The notes under the pieces: model-generated | The model's database searches: none | What the model saw: only the letters and a program-made list of their open reading frames with translations | What the model was told of the DNA's origin: nothing | Made by a program: the position numbers and the translations under genes | DNA from: JAWKWA01 sp041397765 | GTDB lineage: Bacteria > Pseudomonadota > Alphaproteobacteria > Rhizobiales > Hyphomicrobiaceae | DNA: 64,000 nucleotides | Assembly (NCBI GenBank): GCA_041397765.1 | Contig: JAWKWA010000006.1 | Span: forward strand, 1-64,000 | Direction: 5' to 3' | In this document: piece after piece, positions 18,035-26,747 of the stretch | Layout of the letters: the number at the start of each line of letters is the position of its first letter | How positions within the stretch are numbered: position 1 is the first letter of the stretch

Positions 18035-19186
18035 TCAGGCGCTCTTGTACTCCTGCCAGAACTCGTTCCAGTCCTCGAGCGACTGCTGGACGGGAATGTT
18101 GCGGTAGTGGATGCGGCCTTCCTTGATAAGGGTGACCGGATTGTTGGCCACGCCCTCGACCTGGCCGGTGCGCTGGGCTTCCTTGGGGTCGACCTCGTTC
18201 AGCTTGGCCATGCCGCCCTTGGTGACGGTGAAGCCCGGATAGGCCGCCATGCGCGCCGAATGGACCTGGCCGTCGGGCGAGAGCATGTACTGGATGAATT
18301 TCCGGGCGATGTCGGCCTTGGCCGAGCCCTTGCCGATGCAATAGGACTCGGTGAACTGGATGCCGCCTTCCTTGGGCACCACCGAGGCGACCGGCGCGCC
18401 GTCCTTCTGGAGCACGCCGGTGATCCAGTCGCCGATGCCCGCCATGGCGTGCATCTCGCCGGTCTTCAGGCCGTTGAAGGTGCCGCCATAGTCGAAGAAG
18501 CCGCCGACCTGCGGGCGGAGCGACATGGTCGTCTCCTTTATCTTCTCCCAGCCGGCCGCGTCCTGGTCCCAAAGCTTGGCGCCGTTGCCGTTGTAGAGCG
18601 ACATCTGGCCGAGGTTCGGCAGGTGCCAGTCGAAATGGCCGAGCTTGCCCTTGATCTCCGGCTTCCAGAAACACTTGTAGCTCATCGCCTCCTCGGGGGA
18701 GATGGCGGTCGTATTGTAGGACACGCCGAGATGGCCATAGCGCACCATCACCGAGAACAGCGTGTCGCCGTCCCAGTGGCCGGGGAAGTGCTTGAAATCC
18801 TCGTACTGCATGTCGTCGAAGGGATAGTCGGCGGCATTCAGCGCCTCGATATAGCCGGCGGCGTTGAGCTGCTGCACGAACTCGGCGTCGGAGAGAATGA
18901 TGTCGTAGGTGCCGGGCGGGCTCTGGGCGATGAGCGCGAGCATGTTGTCGCCGCCGGCATAGTATTTCGGCTTGAACTTGACGTTGTTGGCGGCCTCGAA
19001 GTCGCCGACGACGTCGGGCTCGCCATGGCCGTACCAGGCGAGCATGTTGATCTCGACCGTGTCGGCCCAGGCCCGGCTGACGAAGGGCATGGGAAACGCC
19101 GCGGCGGCCGCTCCGGCGGCGCCATATTTCAGGATATCGCGCCGCGTCGGCGCCTTGACCGACTTCGTTGCCAGGGACTTCACCAT
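18035..19186 (-). CDS. ABC transporter substrate-binding protein with Tat-type signal
   Basis: A 383-residue periplasmic binding protein, first gene of the second importer. The N-terminus has a twin-arginine signal (TRRDILKYG, then a hydrophobic AAGAAAAAF stretch and cleavage near RAWA), implying export in folded form. The mature chain starts VEINMLAWYGHGEP, similar to PotD-type proteins, and includes YDIILSDAEFVQQL, GVSYNT and AMAGIGDWITGVL. A good GGGAGGAA ribosome-binding site precedes the ATG. The ligand is unknown. It differs clearly in sequence from the binding protein of the first importer, so the two systems probably take up different compounds. Confidence 0.87.
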   Translation of the reverse strand: MVKSLATKSVKAPTRRDILKYGAAGAAAAAFPMPFVSRAWADTVEINMLAWYGHGEPDVVGDFEAANNVKFKPKYYAGGDNMLALIAQSPPGTYDIILSDAEFVQQLNAAGYIEALNAADYPFDDMQYEDFKHFPGHWDGDTLFSVMVRYGHLGVSYNTTAISPEEAMSYKCFWKPEIKGKLGHFDWHLPNLGQMSLYNGNGAKLWDQDAAGWEKIKETTMSLRPQVGGFFDYGGTFNGLKTGEMHAMAGIGDWITGVLQKDGAPVASVVPKEGGIQFTESYCIGKGSAKADIARKFIQYMLSPDGQVHSARMAAYPGFTVTKGGMAKLNEVDPKEAQRTGQVEGVANNPVTLIKEGRIHYRNIPVQQSLEDWNEFWQEYKSA

Positions 19187-19458
19187 CGAATTCCTCCCGA
19201 TTGCCGGGCAAAGCTCAGCGCGTTTCGTGGGGCCCGCGGACTGGTCCGCACCCGGGGGCCGGCGGCTGTGGCAGACGCTTTGCGATTTCGCCCGATTTCC
19301 TCAGATGGCGCCTCAGGGGCCATCCGGAGCCTGACAGTATGGCAGCGCCCCGGCTTTGAGAAGTTGATGTTTGAAATGCTGGCATTGCCGCGGGAAATGG
19401 CAGGAGGCGCTCGCGCCCTGGCAAGGGCGGCGCGGGGGCCCCGACGCGGCCGGCGATG

Positions 19459-19495
19459 GCGCACGGTCATCGCGCACGGTCATCGCGCATGGCAC
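19459..19495. repeat. 13-bp tandem repeat, nearly three units
   Basis: GCGCACGGTCATC occurs at 19459-19471 and again without a gap at 19472-19484, followed by a partial third unit GCGCATGGCAC. It is intergenic. Confidence 0.75.
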
Positions 19496-19607
19496 CCGCA
19501 AAGGGACTGGATGGCGGGGGGAGGGTCCGACAGAGCATTTTCTCGACGCAGTGGACGCCGCTTGTCGAGGAATGCCCGAGGGCGGGCCGTGCCGATCATG
19601 CCGCCTC

Positions 19608-19714
19608 GCGAAAGTTCTGACTTCGCGAGTGGCTTCCCGCAGGGCTGGCAGGGCGGCCGCGCGCAAACAAAGGCGATACCGGCGCCCATCCACCTGGATC
19701 ACGAGCCGACACTC
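19608..19714. repeat. dispersed intergenic repeat, copy 2
   Basis: It shares its left end (GCGAAAG-TTCTGACTT), the GGCGGCCGCGCG block with CAAACAAAGG, and its right end (CATCCACCTGGATCACG) with 5859-6053. It is the short form, lacking the 41-bp duplication. Both copies lie just beyond genes of the importer regions. Confidence 0.65.
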
Positions 19715-19727
19715 ATCAGCGGCGGTA

Positions 19728-21605
19728 TCAGACACCGATCAGCGAGAGCTCGACCTCATCGAAGGTGGTCGACAGGCCGAGCAGCTCGACGTCGTAGCCG
19801 TCGATGCTGCTGATCGCCTGCTGCTCGATCGAGCCGCTCGGCGCATCGAGTGCCGCCATCTCGTAGATCAGCACGTCGTTGCCGGAATAGGCGACGCTGA
19901 CGCCGTCGTCGGCGACCGCCAGGAAGGCGTTGAGGATGGCGATCGGGTCGTGACCCAGCCAGTCGAAGGCGGTCGCGGTGAAATCGCCCGGGAAAACATT
20001 CTCGCCGTCGGCCGGAGCAGGCCCGCCGTCCGCGATCGCGGTGGTGTCGCCGGCCGATGCCGCCGCATGGCCGGCCCCGGCGTCGGTGTCCTCGCTCGCC
20101 TCGGAGGGAGCGGGCTGCAGGTCGTCTGCGGCATCGGCGCCGGTGGCCGGAGGTTGCGGCTGGCCCGAGCCGGCATTGCCGGTCGCTACACTTGCGACGC
20201 TGGCGGCCGGCGCCGCGTCGTCGGTCGCATCGGCCGGCTTTGCCGAGGCGGTGGCCCCGGTCGTCGCTGTCGTTGCGGTCGTGCCGATCGATCCTGCAAG
20301 GCCGGTCGCGGCTTTGCCGAGCACGGCCGCCACCGAGCTATCCGTTACCGATGCGATGCCGAGCAGATTGTCGTGGGCGGCGAGTATGTCGCGCAGCACC
20401 GCCGAGAAGTCGTCGGCGAGCGCGGTCTGAGCAGGCGCCGTCGACGTGGTGCCGGCATGGGCGGTGTCGGCGGCGAGTGGCGAGCCGGCGGCCATGCCGG
20501 TGCCGCCGCTGCCGTCCTCGAGCATCGCGGTGTCGGTGGCGGCAACGGCCGCGGTGTGGGGAGCCTTGGCGGCGGCGGCGAGGCCGGTCGCGGGCATCTC
20601 GGCTGCCGGTGCCGCGCCCGACCAGGGCAGGTCCGGCATGGCCAGCCAGGCGGCGAGCGGTCCCTTGCCGGCGAAGGATGGGCCGGCCTCGCGCGGGCCG
20701 GTCGAGACGAAGCCGGCGATCAGGTCGGCGGGATCGCCACCGGCGGCGATCTGCGCGCTGTCGGCGGTGGTGGTGGAGCCATGGAGCGGATCGCCGCCGT
20801 CGCGATCGGGAGCAAGGTCGATGATCGCCTGCTCGCTCGTCGCGGCGGTGTCATGGAGGAGGGCCGGCAGGCCGAAGGAGAATGTGATGTCATGGCCGCG
20901 GACGAGGGTCGTCGACTCGAGAACGGCCGAAAAATCGTCGTGGCGCAGGTCGCCGTCGCTGAGGACCTGGAGGACTGCGAGCGAGGCGATCACGGTGGCG
21001 GCGCGATGGCCGAGAAACTCCTCGCGATCGGCGGCGCGGCGATCGCTGTCGGCGCCGGCCGGCGCGTCGGCGAAGAACATGGCACGCAGTAGTGTGGAGA
21101 AGCGCGCGGGGTCGGGCCCGGACAAGGCGCCGTCATCGGACTTGGCCGGCGAGGCGGCATGGGCCTCGCTCGCGGTCAGCTCGCTCATGAGGAAGAGCGT
21201 CGCGATGAGCGCGGTCAGGGCGGCGGCGGGGTGGAGGAAGATCCGACGCTGGCCGGTGGTATTGTCGGGGCCGGAAAGCGAGAGGGGAAGCGAGGCGCGG
21301 AAGCTCTCGAGGAAACCGTCCACGACATCGCGGATCCGCCGCCCGGTGACGGGATGATCGAGTGCGGAGGTGGCGAGAACGTATCTGCCATCGAGGCGCG
21401 CCAGATGAGCGATGACCTCGCCCGTCTCGCCGTGGCAATAGACGAACCAGGGATCACCCTCGTCGGTCAGGCCGCGATCGGTGTCGATCGGCAGCCCGGC
21501 CTGATGGAGCAGAGCCAGCGCGCGGTGGAACTCTGCGATTTCGGCATTCGTCCAGTCTCCGTCGGAGACCCGGAAGCTGGCCAGGGAGACGACGGCTTTC
21601 GACAT
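19728..21605 (-). CDS. 625-residue low-complexity protein associated with the type I secretion genes
   Basis: I do not recognise a named family. Residues 1-105 look globular (DWTNAEIAEFHRALALLHQ, TDRGLTDEGDPWFVYCHG, EVIAHLARLDGRYVLATSAL); I recall similar N-terminal domains in hypothetical proteins near type I secretion genes of other alphaproteobacteria. A short hydrophobic span follows (AALTALIATLFLMSEL, about 128-143). The remaining 480 residues are rich in Ala, Asp, Gly and Thr, poor in Cys and Lys, and probably disordered. The last 50 residues are more ordered and acidic (LIYEMAAL, YDVELLGLSTTFDEVELS). Possible roles are accessory or regulator of the secretion system or a membrane-anchored surface protein. 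Transcribed in the same direction as the hlyD and exporter genes. Confidence 0.6.
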   Translation of the reverse strand: MSKAVVSLASFRVSDGDWTNAEIAEFHRALALLHQAGLPIDTDRGLTDEGDPWFVYCHGETGEVIAHLARLDGRYVLATSALDHPVTGRRIRDVVDGFLESFRASLPLSLSGPDNTTGQRRIFLHPAAALTALIATLFLMSELTASEAHAASPAKSDDGALSGPDPARFSTLLRAMFFADAPAGADSDRRAADREEFLGHRAATVIASLAVLQVLSDGDLRHDDFSAVLESTTLVRGHDITFSFGLPALLHDTAATSEQAIIDLAPDRDGGDPLHGSTTTADSAQIAAGGDPADLIAGFVSTGPREAGPSFAGKGPLAAWLAMPDLPWSGAAPAAEMPATGLAAAAKAPHTAAVAATDTAMLEDGSGGTGMAAGSPLAADTAHAGTTSTAPAQTALADDFSAVLRDILAAHDNLLGIASVTDSSVAAVLGKAATGLAGSIGTTATTATTGATASAKPADATDDAAPAASVASVATGNAGSGQPQPPATGADAADDLQPAPSEASEDTDAGAGHAAASAGDTTAIADGGPAPADGENVFPGDFTATAFDWLGHDPIAILNAFLAVADDGVSVAYSGNDVLIYEMAALDAPSGSIEQQAISSIDGYDVELLGLSTTFDEVELSLIGV

Positions 21606-22072
21606 ACGCTCCTACTCCGAGCCCCCCCTCGCCCCGGTCCCGGGATTTGGATCCTCAGACTTGGATCCCGGTCACGGAGCGCCCTTTCGAGTTCGGGATA
21701 CTAATGGACCCTTACGTAATTGTCCAGAATTTACACGTAACAAATTTGTGTCGGCGCTGACAACCCGGCAAATGGCGGGGAAATTGCTTGAAAGGAAATC
21801 TTGTTTCCAATGCGTAGGAAGTGAGTCGTCGCGAGACAATGAAATCACAACTCGCCCTTCGGCTTCCAAGCCTGAGTGCCGCGCGTGAATATTGACTGAA
21901 CTGGTAAATAGACTAGCGAAATACTCAAGCGACGGCGTGCTCGCGCCGCGGGCTCTGAAGCGGACATCTCGTCGGGCGGCGCGGCGATCAGGTGCCACGA
22001 TGTCGGAGCCGATCTCGGCGCTCCGCGGCCGGACCTTTCCTTACGAGTCGACTTCCACTACGGGTCGACATT

Positions 22073-22120
22073 CCTCGATGTCGACTTGCCTCGATGTCGA
22101 CTTGCTTCGATGCCGACATG
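22073..22120. repeat. 16-bp tandem repeat, three units
   Basis: CCTCGATGTCGACTTG at 22073-22088 repeats exactly at 22089-22104, and a third unit with three changes (CTTCGATGCCGACATG) follows at 22105-22120. Each unit contains the palindrome GTCGAC or a near version. It is intergenic. Confidence 0.8.
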
Positions 22121-22267
22121 CCAACAGGCGTCGCCATGGCAAGGCTCGGCTCGAGGCCGATGGCAACGGGGATATGTGTCGCCCCGCGTCGCCGCGTCTC
22201 AATCATCTACGGGAGTTCCCGCCCTGAATGCTCTGCTACTGGTCCCTCCGCCGGCACGTGCCCTGGC

Positions 22268-22440
22268 GGAGCGAATTTGACACTTCGTGTCCCTGAGTCC
22301 CGGTTGCCGCGAAGTGCGTGCTCAAGTGTCAAATTCAAAAGCTCCACTAGAATCATAAGCTTGCTAGTGGTTCGCATGATTCCGTCATTTGCTCTCACGG
22401 GTTCTGAAACGGGATGCAAAAGTCGGAATCGAACCACTGG
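22268..22440 (-). repeat. hairpin repeat family, copy A
   Basis: This copy is inverted relative to the other two. It has the long stem GAATTTGACACTT (22273-22285) with AAGTGTCAAATTC (22324-22336), a flanking AAAAGCTCCACT, a second hairpin CCACTAG/CTAGTGG (22344-22350, 22364-22370) and an imperfect third hairpin GATTCCGTCATTTGC/GCAAAAGTCGGAATC up to 22430. The other copies are at 39149-39265 and 62793-62961. It lies about 75 bases past the stop of the XRE gene. Confidence 0.85.
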
Positions 22441-22516
22441 CGCAGATTCTGCGCCGGATACGCGCCGGCGCGATCTGCATCGATCGACAGGCCCGACCGT
22501 TGGCGCTGCGACAGGG

Positions 22517-22872
22517 TCAACGCTTCTCCAGCTTGACGACCGAGCAGTCGGCACCGGCTTCGTCCGTTGCTCTGCATCCCCGTCGAACAGGATGCCATAG
22601 GTCACGGGGTCGTAGAAATTTCATCAGCCGCTGCACGAACTCCGCGGTTCGATCGCGAGCGCCTCGGCCCAGGCGAGATAACGGTCGGGCGGAAGACGTC
22701 CGCGCCCGGTCTCGAGCTGGGAGATGAAGGTGTAATAGTCCGTGCCGACGCGCGTGGCGAGCTCGCGCTGGGACAGGCCTCGCGCCTCTCGGAGCTCCTT
22801 GAGCCACTGGCCGGCCTGACGCCGCAAATCCTGGGTCAAGCGGTCGGACCGTTTCTGAGGATTGCTGTACAT
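22517..22872 (-). pseudogene. small XRE-family regulator (frameshifted)
   Basis: The first 75 codons from the ATG at 22870-22872 (MYSNPQKRSDRLTQ) form a classic lambda-repressor-like helix-turn-helix: LKELREARGLSQRELATRVG, TDYYTFISQLETGRG and PPDRYLAWAEALAIEP. Then one base is missing near 22650. The true chain continues EFVQRLMKFYDPVTYGILF in other frames, with an extra T near 22612 and another indel near 22585, and most naturally ends in CSVVKLEKR at 22517-22519. Corrected length is about 118 residues. It lies next to the type I secretion genes and would be a natural regulator for them, but no target is proven. Confidence 0.72.
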
Positions 22873-22983
22873 GAAACGTGTATAGCAAAATACCTACCCC
22901 TGGTAAAGCGGTCTGCCGCTGCGACGGATCGCCGTTCGGCCGAGGAGAGGCGGGCGGCTCGCCATGGACCGCCGACAGGCGCC

Positions 22984-24303
22984 TCAATGCTCGCGCATGG
23001 TCTTGCGGATGGCGTCGAGCAGCGGCGAGACGAGATAGTCGATCACGGTGCGCTCGCCGGTCGCGATCATGATGTCGGCGGGCATGCCGGGTGTCAGCTT
23101 GCCGCGATACTCGGTCGGAATTTCGGTGTCCTTCACCTCGACGATGGCGAGGTAGTAGGGCTGGCGCGTCGCCTCATCCATCATGCTGTCGGCCGAAATC
23201 GAGCGGACATGGCCGAGGATCGCCGGCAGGGTGCGGCTCTTGAAGCCGGGAAAGCGGACCTCCGCCTGCAGGCCGGCGCCGACATGGTTGACGTCGAGTG
23301 GAGAGACGTGGGCGTGCACGTTCAGGATGTCGTTCAGCGGCACGATCTCCATGATGGTCTCGCCGGCGCGAACGACGCCGCCACGGGTGTGGAAGCGCAG
23401 GCTCTGCACGGTGCCGCTCTGGGGCGCACGGATCTCGATGCGCGAGAGGATGTCGGCGGCGACGCGGCCCTTCTCGGTCAGCTCGGCGACCTGGACGCGC
23501 ACGTCGCGGAGCTGCTCGACGACGTCCTCGAGGAATTTCTGCTCGATCTGGATGATCTGAAGCCGCGTCTCGCCGATCGCCTGCTCGTTCTTGGCGATCT
23601 CGGCCTCGGTCTGGCCGAGGCGACCCTGATCGGCGAGGAGGTCGCGCTCCATGGCATGCATGCGGTTCTGGGGAAAGAGGCCGCGCTTGGCGAGCAGCTT
23701 CACCTTGTCGATCTCGGTGACGAGGCTGGCGATCTGGCCCTTCGTCGAGTCGACCACGGCGCGCAGGCCGACGATCTCGCGCTCGAGCTGCTCGACGCGG
23801 CTGCCGAGGATGTCGCGCTGCGACTTCAGCGACTGGCGGCGTTCCTCGAACTGGGCGATCTGGTCGGCAATCAGCTTGGCGGTGGTCGGATTGGCGCGCC
23901 GGCTCTCGATCTCGGGGGGGAAGGTGATGTGGTCGGCGCGCTCGCGCTCGGCGGTGAGACGGGCCTCGAGGGCGATGGCGGCGTCGAGCTGGCTCTGCAC
24001 GGTCTCGGCATTGGCCGAGGCCTGTGTACCGGCGAGGCGCATCAGCAGGTCGCCCTGCTTCACCACGTCGGCCTCCTTGACGAAGATTTCCGAGACGATG
24101 CCGCCCTCGTAGTGCTGGACCTCCTTGCGGTTGCTCTCAGGGGCGACCTGCCCGACGGCGACGACGGCCGAGTCGAGATGAGCGAGCGCCGCCCAGGCGC
24201 CGAGCATGCCGAACATCGCAAAGATGGTCAGATAGCCGAGAATGGCGAAGGGGAGCGGATTGTTGGCCGCCTTCGGCACCAGTTTCTTGCGATCTTCGGT
24301 CAT
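22984..24303 (-). CDS. type I secretion periplasmic adaptor, HlyD family
   Basis: A 439-residue membrane-fusion protein linking the ABC exporter to the outer-membrane channel. A cytoplasmic start (MTEDRKKLVPKAANNPLP) and one span (FAILGYLTIFAMFGMLGAW) are followed by the lipoyl half-motif GGIVSEIFVKEADVVKQGDLL, a long coiled coil (about 85-290) and the second lipoyl half (IRAPQSGTVQSLRFHTRGGVV). A beta-barrel end holds GMPADIMIATGERTVIDYL, the HlyD C-terminal signature. It follows the exporter gene by 63 bases on the same strand. No TolC-type channel gene is in the window. Confidence 0.92.
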   Translation of the reverse strand: MTEDRKKLVPKAANNPLPFAILGYLTIFAMFGMLGAWAALAHLDSAVVAVGQVAPESNRKEVQHYEGGIVSEIFVKEADVVKQGDLLMRLAGTQASANAETVQSQLDAAIALEARLTAERERADHITFPPEIESRRANPTTAKLIADQIAQFEERRQSLKSQRDILGSRVEQLEREIVGLRAVVDSTKGQIASLVTEIDKVKLLAKRGLFPQNRMHAMERDLLADQGRLGQTEAEIAKNEQAIGETRLQIIQIEQKFLEDVVEQLRDVRVQVAELTEKGRVAADILSRIEIRAPQSGTVQSLRFHTRGGVVRAGETIMEIVPLNDILNVHAHVSPLDVNHVGAGLQAEVRFPGFKSRTLPAILGHVRSISADSMMDEATRQPYYLAIVEVKDTEIPTEYRGKLTPGMPADIMIATGERTVIDYLVSPLLDAIRKTMREH

Positions 24304-24366
24304 CGGCGTTGCTCCAACGCGTCACACTGCAGAGCTGTCGGCGGGGCGCGGCGCCGGCCTCACCCT

Positions 24367-26154
24367 CTATTGGGCGGCCGTGGTGATGCGCCCGACCGGG
24401 GCGGCCTGCTGGGTCGGGAAGGGCTCGGCGCCACGCTGCTGCGGCGCCACCACCCGCGGTGTGCCGGTGTAGCGCGGCAGCACCTTGTCGGGAGTGTCGA
24501 ACGCACGGATCATGCCATCGATCAGCACGATCGCCTTGTCGGCCACGTTCACCAGCGGCAGCTTGTGGGTGACGAGCACGATGGTGGTGCCGCGCGCCTT
24601 GATACGCTCCAGCGCCTCGGCAAGGGCTTCGTCGCCGGCCTTGTCGAGATTGGCGTTGGGCTCGTCGAGGACGATGAGCCTCGGCATGCCGTAGACGGCG
24701 CGGGCGAGCCCGACGCGCTGGCGCTGGCCGCCCGAAAGGATGGCGCCGGCCTCGCCGATCTGGGTGTCGTAGCCGTTGGGGAGCTGCTGGATGATCTGGT
24801 GGACGCCGGCGAGCTCGGCCGCCTCGATCACCTTCTGCGGGTCGATCTCGCCGAGCCGGGCGATGTTCTCGGTGATGGTGCCCGAGAACAGCTCGACATC
24901 CTGGGGGAGGTAGCCGACGAAGCGGCCGAGCCGCTCGGCATCCCAATGGCGCAGGTCCGAGCCGTCGAGACGGATCGAGCCGGAGGCGACCGGCCAGGCC
25001 CCGACGATGGCCCGGGCGAGTGTCGACTTGCCGGCGCCGCTCGGGCCGATGAGCGCCAGCGTCTCGCCGGCCGGCATGGCGAAGCTGGCGCCCTTGACGA
25101 TAGGCACGCCCTGGCCGGGGGCGGTGATGAAGACGTTCTCCAGGCGCAACTCGCCCTTGGGCTCGGGAAGGGGGGTGCGATCCTGCTCGGTTGGAATGTT
25201 CTGGAACAAGGCCTCGATGCGGCTCCAGGCCTGGCGCGCCGACATCAGCGATTTCCATTGTGAGACAGCCTGCTCCACGGGGGCGAGCGCGCGGCCCATC
25301 ATGATGGAGGCGGCGATCATCAGGCCGGGCGAGATCTCGCGCTCGATGGCGAGCCAGGCGCCGGTGCCCAGAATGGCGATCTGCAGCCACTGGCGGACCA
25401 GCTTGGTGAGCGAGAGGATGATGCCGGCACGGTCGCTGGCGCGGGCCTGCCAGCCGAGCACGGCGCGATGGCGCTCCGCCCAGCGCTCGAACAGTCCGCT
25501 ATGCATGCCGAGCGCATGCACGACCTCGGCATTGCGCAGCGAGGAGGTGGCGTAGTCGTTCGCCTCCATCGAGCAGCGGGCGGCCTCCTTCAGCGTGGCG
25601 CGGGTCGCATATTCGTTGGCGACGGCGAGGGCGAAGAGGACGATGGCGCCGCCGAGCGCCACATAGCCGAGATAGGGGTGCATGCCGAAACAGATCACCA
25701 CGAAGAGCGGTGCGAAGGGCGCATCGCACATGGTGATGACGCCCGAGCCCGTCCAGAACTCGCGGATCGTGTCCATGTCGCGCAACGACTGGGCGGCGCT
25801 GCCGCCGCGCGTCATCATGGCGGACTTCAGGGAGGCGCGGAACAGCGGATTGCCGAGCGTCTCGTCGAAGCGGACGCCCGAGCGGACGAGGACGCGCGAG
25901 CGGAACATGTCGAGCAGGGCGTAGGTGATCAGCATCAAGGTGGCGATCACCACGAGGGCGATGAGGGTCGATTCCGAATGGCTCGACAGCACCCGGTCGT
26001 AGACCTGCAACATGAAAAGCGGGCCGACGAATTGCAGGATGTTGCAGAAGAAGCTGAAGACGAGTGTCGTCACCAGCGCCGGGGCGAACTGGCGGAAGGC
26101 CAGATCAAGCGGGGTCGGGCCGGTGCGCGCGGCCATACGCTGAGTGCTGCTCAT
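24367..26154 (-). CDS. type I secretion ABC transporter (PrtD/LapB-like permease-ATPase)
   Basis: A 595-residue fused membrane-ATPase exporter without an N-terminal C39 domain, as in PrtD-type systems. The membrane part (about 20-300) begins FAPALVTTLVFSFFCNILQF. The nucleotide-binding domain has Walker A GPSGAGKST, the Q-loop in YLPQDVELFSGTI, signature LSGGQRQRVGLARAV, Walker B RLIVLDEPNANLD and the switch His in LVTHKL. The start ATG at 26152-26154 precedes MSSTQRMAARTG. It is divergent from the RTX protein gene across a 593-bp regulatory region, so the RTX protein is its most likely cargo. Confidence 0.92.
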   Translation of the reverse strand: MSSTQRMAARTGPTPLDLAFRQFAPALVTTLVFSFFCNILQFVGPLFMLQVYDRVLSSHSESTLIALVVIATLMLITYALLDMFRSRVLVRSGVRFDETLGNPLFRASLKSAMMTRGGSAAQSLRDMDTIREFWTGSGVITMCDAPFAPLFVVICFGMHPYLGYVALGGAIVLFALAVANEYATRATLKEAARCSMEANDYATSSLRNAEVVHALGMHSGLFERWAERHRAVLGWQARASDRAGIILSLTKLVRQWLQIAILGTGAWLAIEREISPGLMIAASIMMGRALAPVEQAVSQWKSLMSARQAWSRIEALFQNIPTEQDRTPLPEPKGELRLENVFITAPGQGVPIVKGASFAMPAGETLALIGPSGAGKSTLARAIVGAWPVASGSIRLDGSDLRHWDAERLGRFVGYLPQDVELFSGTITENIARLGEIDPQKVIEAAELAGVHQIIQQLPNGYDTQIGEAGAILSGGQRQRVGLARAVYGMPRLIVLDEPNANLDKAGDEALAEALERIKARGTTIVLVTHKLPLVNVADKAIVLIDGMIRAFDTPDKVLPRYTGTPRVVAPQQRGAEPFPTQQAAPVGRITTAAQ

Positions 26155-26747
26155 GGACGTTCCCTCGCCTGACCACTTGCGAATACTGGGCTCTGGATCG
26201 CGGCTGCGATGCACGGCGCGTGCCACCCGACGTCCCGTCGTGCCCGAGCTTCACGAAAGGTAACGTCGGGAGGAGATGAACTTGGCCTTCGGCGCCGAGA
26301 TCTCCCGTGTGGCAGAATTAGGTCCGCACCCGGCAATTTCCAAGGGCAAAAAGCAAATTTCGCTTCAGTCGACGCCCGGGCGAGGCGCGTCGAGATGGTG
26401 GCGGCCCGATCGCTCGAGCGGCCCGGGAAGGGCGCATCGGGTCTTGAGCGGACCCCACGGGCGGTCGGGCAGGAGGGCCGGATGCCGATCGGTGAGGCCG
26501 GTCGGGAGGGCGGTCGGGGAAAAATCGCCATGGCCATACAGTAAACTCTATACAGGGCCCGATTAAGGGAGTATAAACTCTACTGTATGGGACGTCGAGT
26601 GCCCTTCGCGCCTCCCCCCGGAGCGCCGGCGCAACCGCATCCGGTTCCGCCATCAGCACCGACACCCACCGATCCGGCGGCCGCAACGAGAGGGTTCGGT
26701 CGTCTGGGCAGATCGCCCCTGACGAATTCGATGGAGGTTCAGGCGTC
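26155..26747. promoter_or_regulatory. divergent regulatory region between exporter and RTX genes
   Basis: This 593-bp region separates the exporter from the RTX gene and must hold both promoters. The most striking part is an inverted repeat with internal direct repeats at 26534-26590. The rest is GC-rich and shows no coding potential. A clean GGAGG ribosome-binding site at about 26731 serves the RTX gene. Confidence 0.6.
26534..26590. promoter_or_regulatory. candidate operator: inverted repeat with paired direct repeats
   Basis: CCATACAGTA at 26534-26543 and its exact reverse complement TACTGTATGG at 26581-26590 enclose two identical direct repeats TAAACTCTA (26542-26550 and 26574-26582) spaced 32 bp start to start, close to three helical turns. 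The block is AT-rich in GC-rich surroundings and contains CTATACAG, usable as a -10 element. The layout fits a dimeric regulator binding two faces of a divergent promoter. Confidence 0.55.

Larger units (their letters stand above)
19187..19727. other. 540-bp gene-free region with short tandem and dispersed repeats
   Basis: This stretch separates the start of the second importer operon from the 3' end of the 625-residue protein gene. It must contain the importer promoter, but I cannot identify it. It also holds a 13-bp tandem repeat and the second copy of the dispersed repeat, listed separately. No coding frame is supported. Confidence 0.5.
21606..22516. other. 910-bp gene-free region with an AT-rich part and repeats
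   Basis: From about 21700 to 21930 the base composition is clearly more AT-rich than the surroundings, with TTACGTAA and TTTACACGTAA-like palindromic pieces. This is the likely promoter area for the 625-residue protein gene. Further on are a 16-bp tandem repeat and a copy of the hairpin repeat, listed separately. No coding frame here is supported. Confidence 0.5.

Noticed and set aside
22421..22440. T-arm-like string (reverse complement GGTTCGATTCC) suggesting a tRNA
   Set aside because: No acceptor stem, anticodon arm or CCA-side pairing is present. The string belongs to the outer hairpin of the dispersed repeat and a similar one occurs in copy C.
22567..25263. Long open frame on the plus strand opposite the hlyD and exporter genes
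   Set aside because: It is a mirror of GC-rich coding sequence; the minus-strand proteins carry all expected family motifs and the plus-strand translation is repetitive Leu/Gly/Asp without domains.
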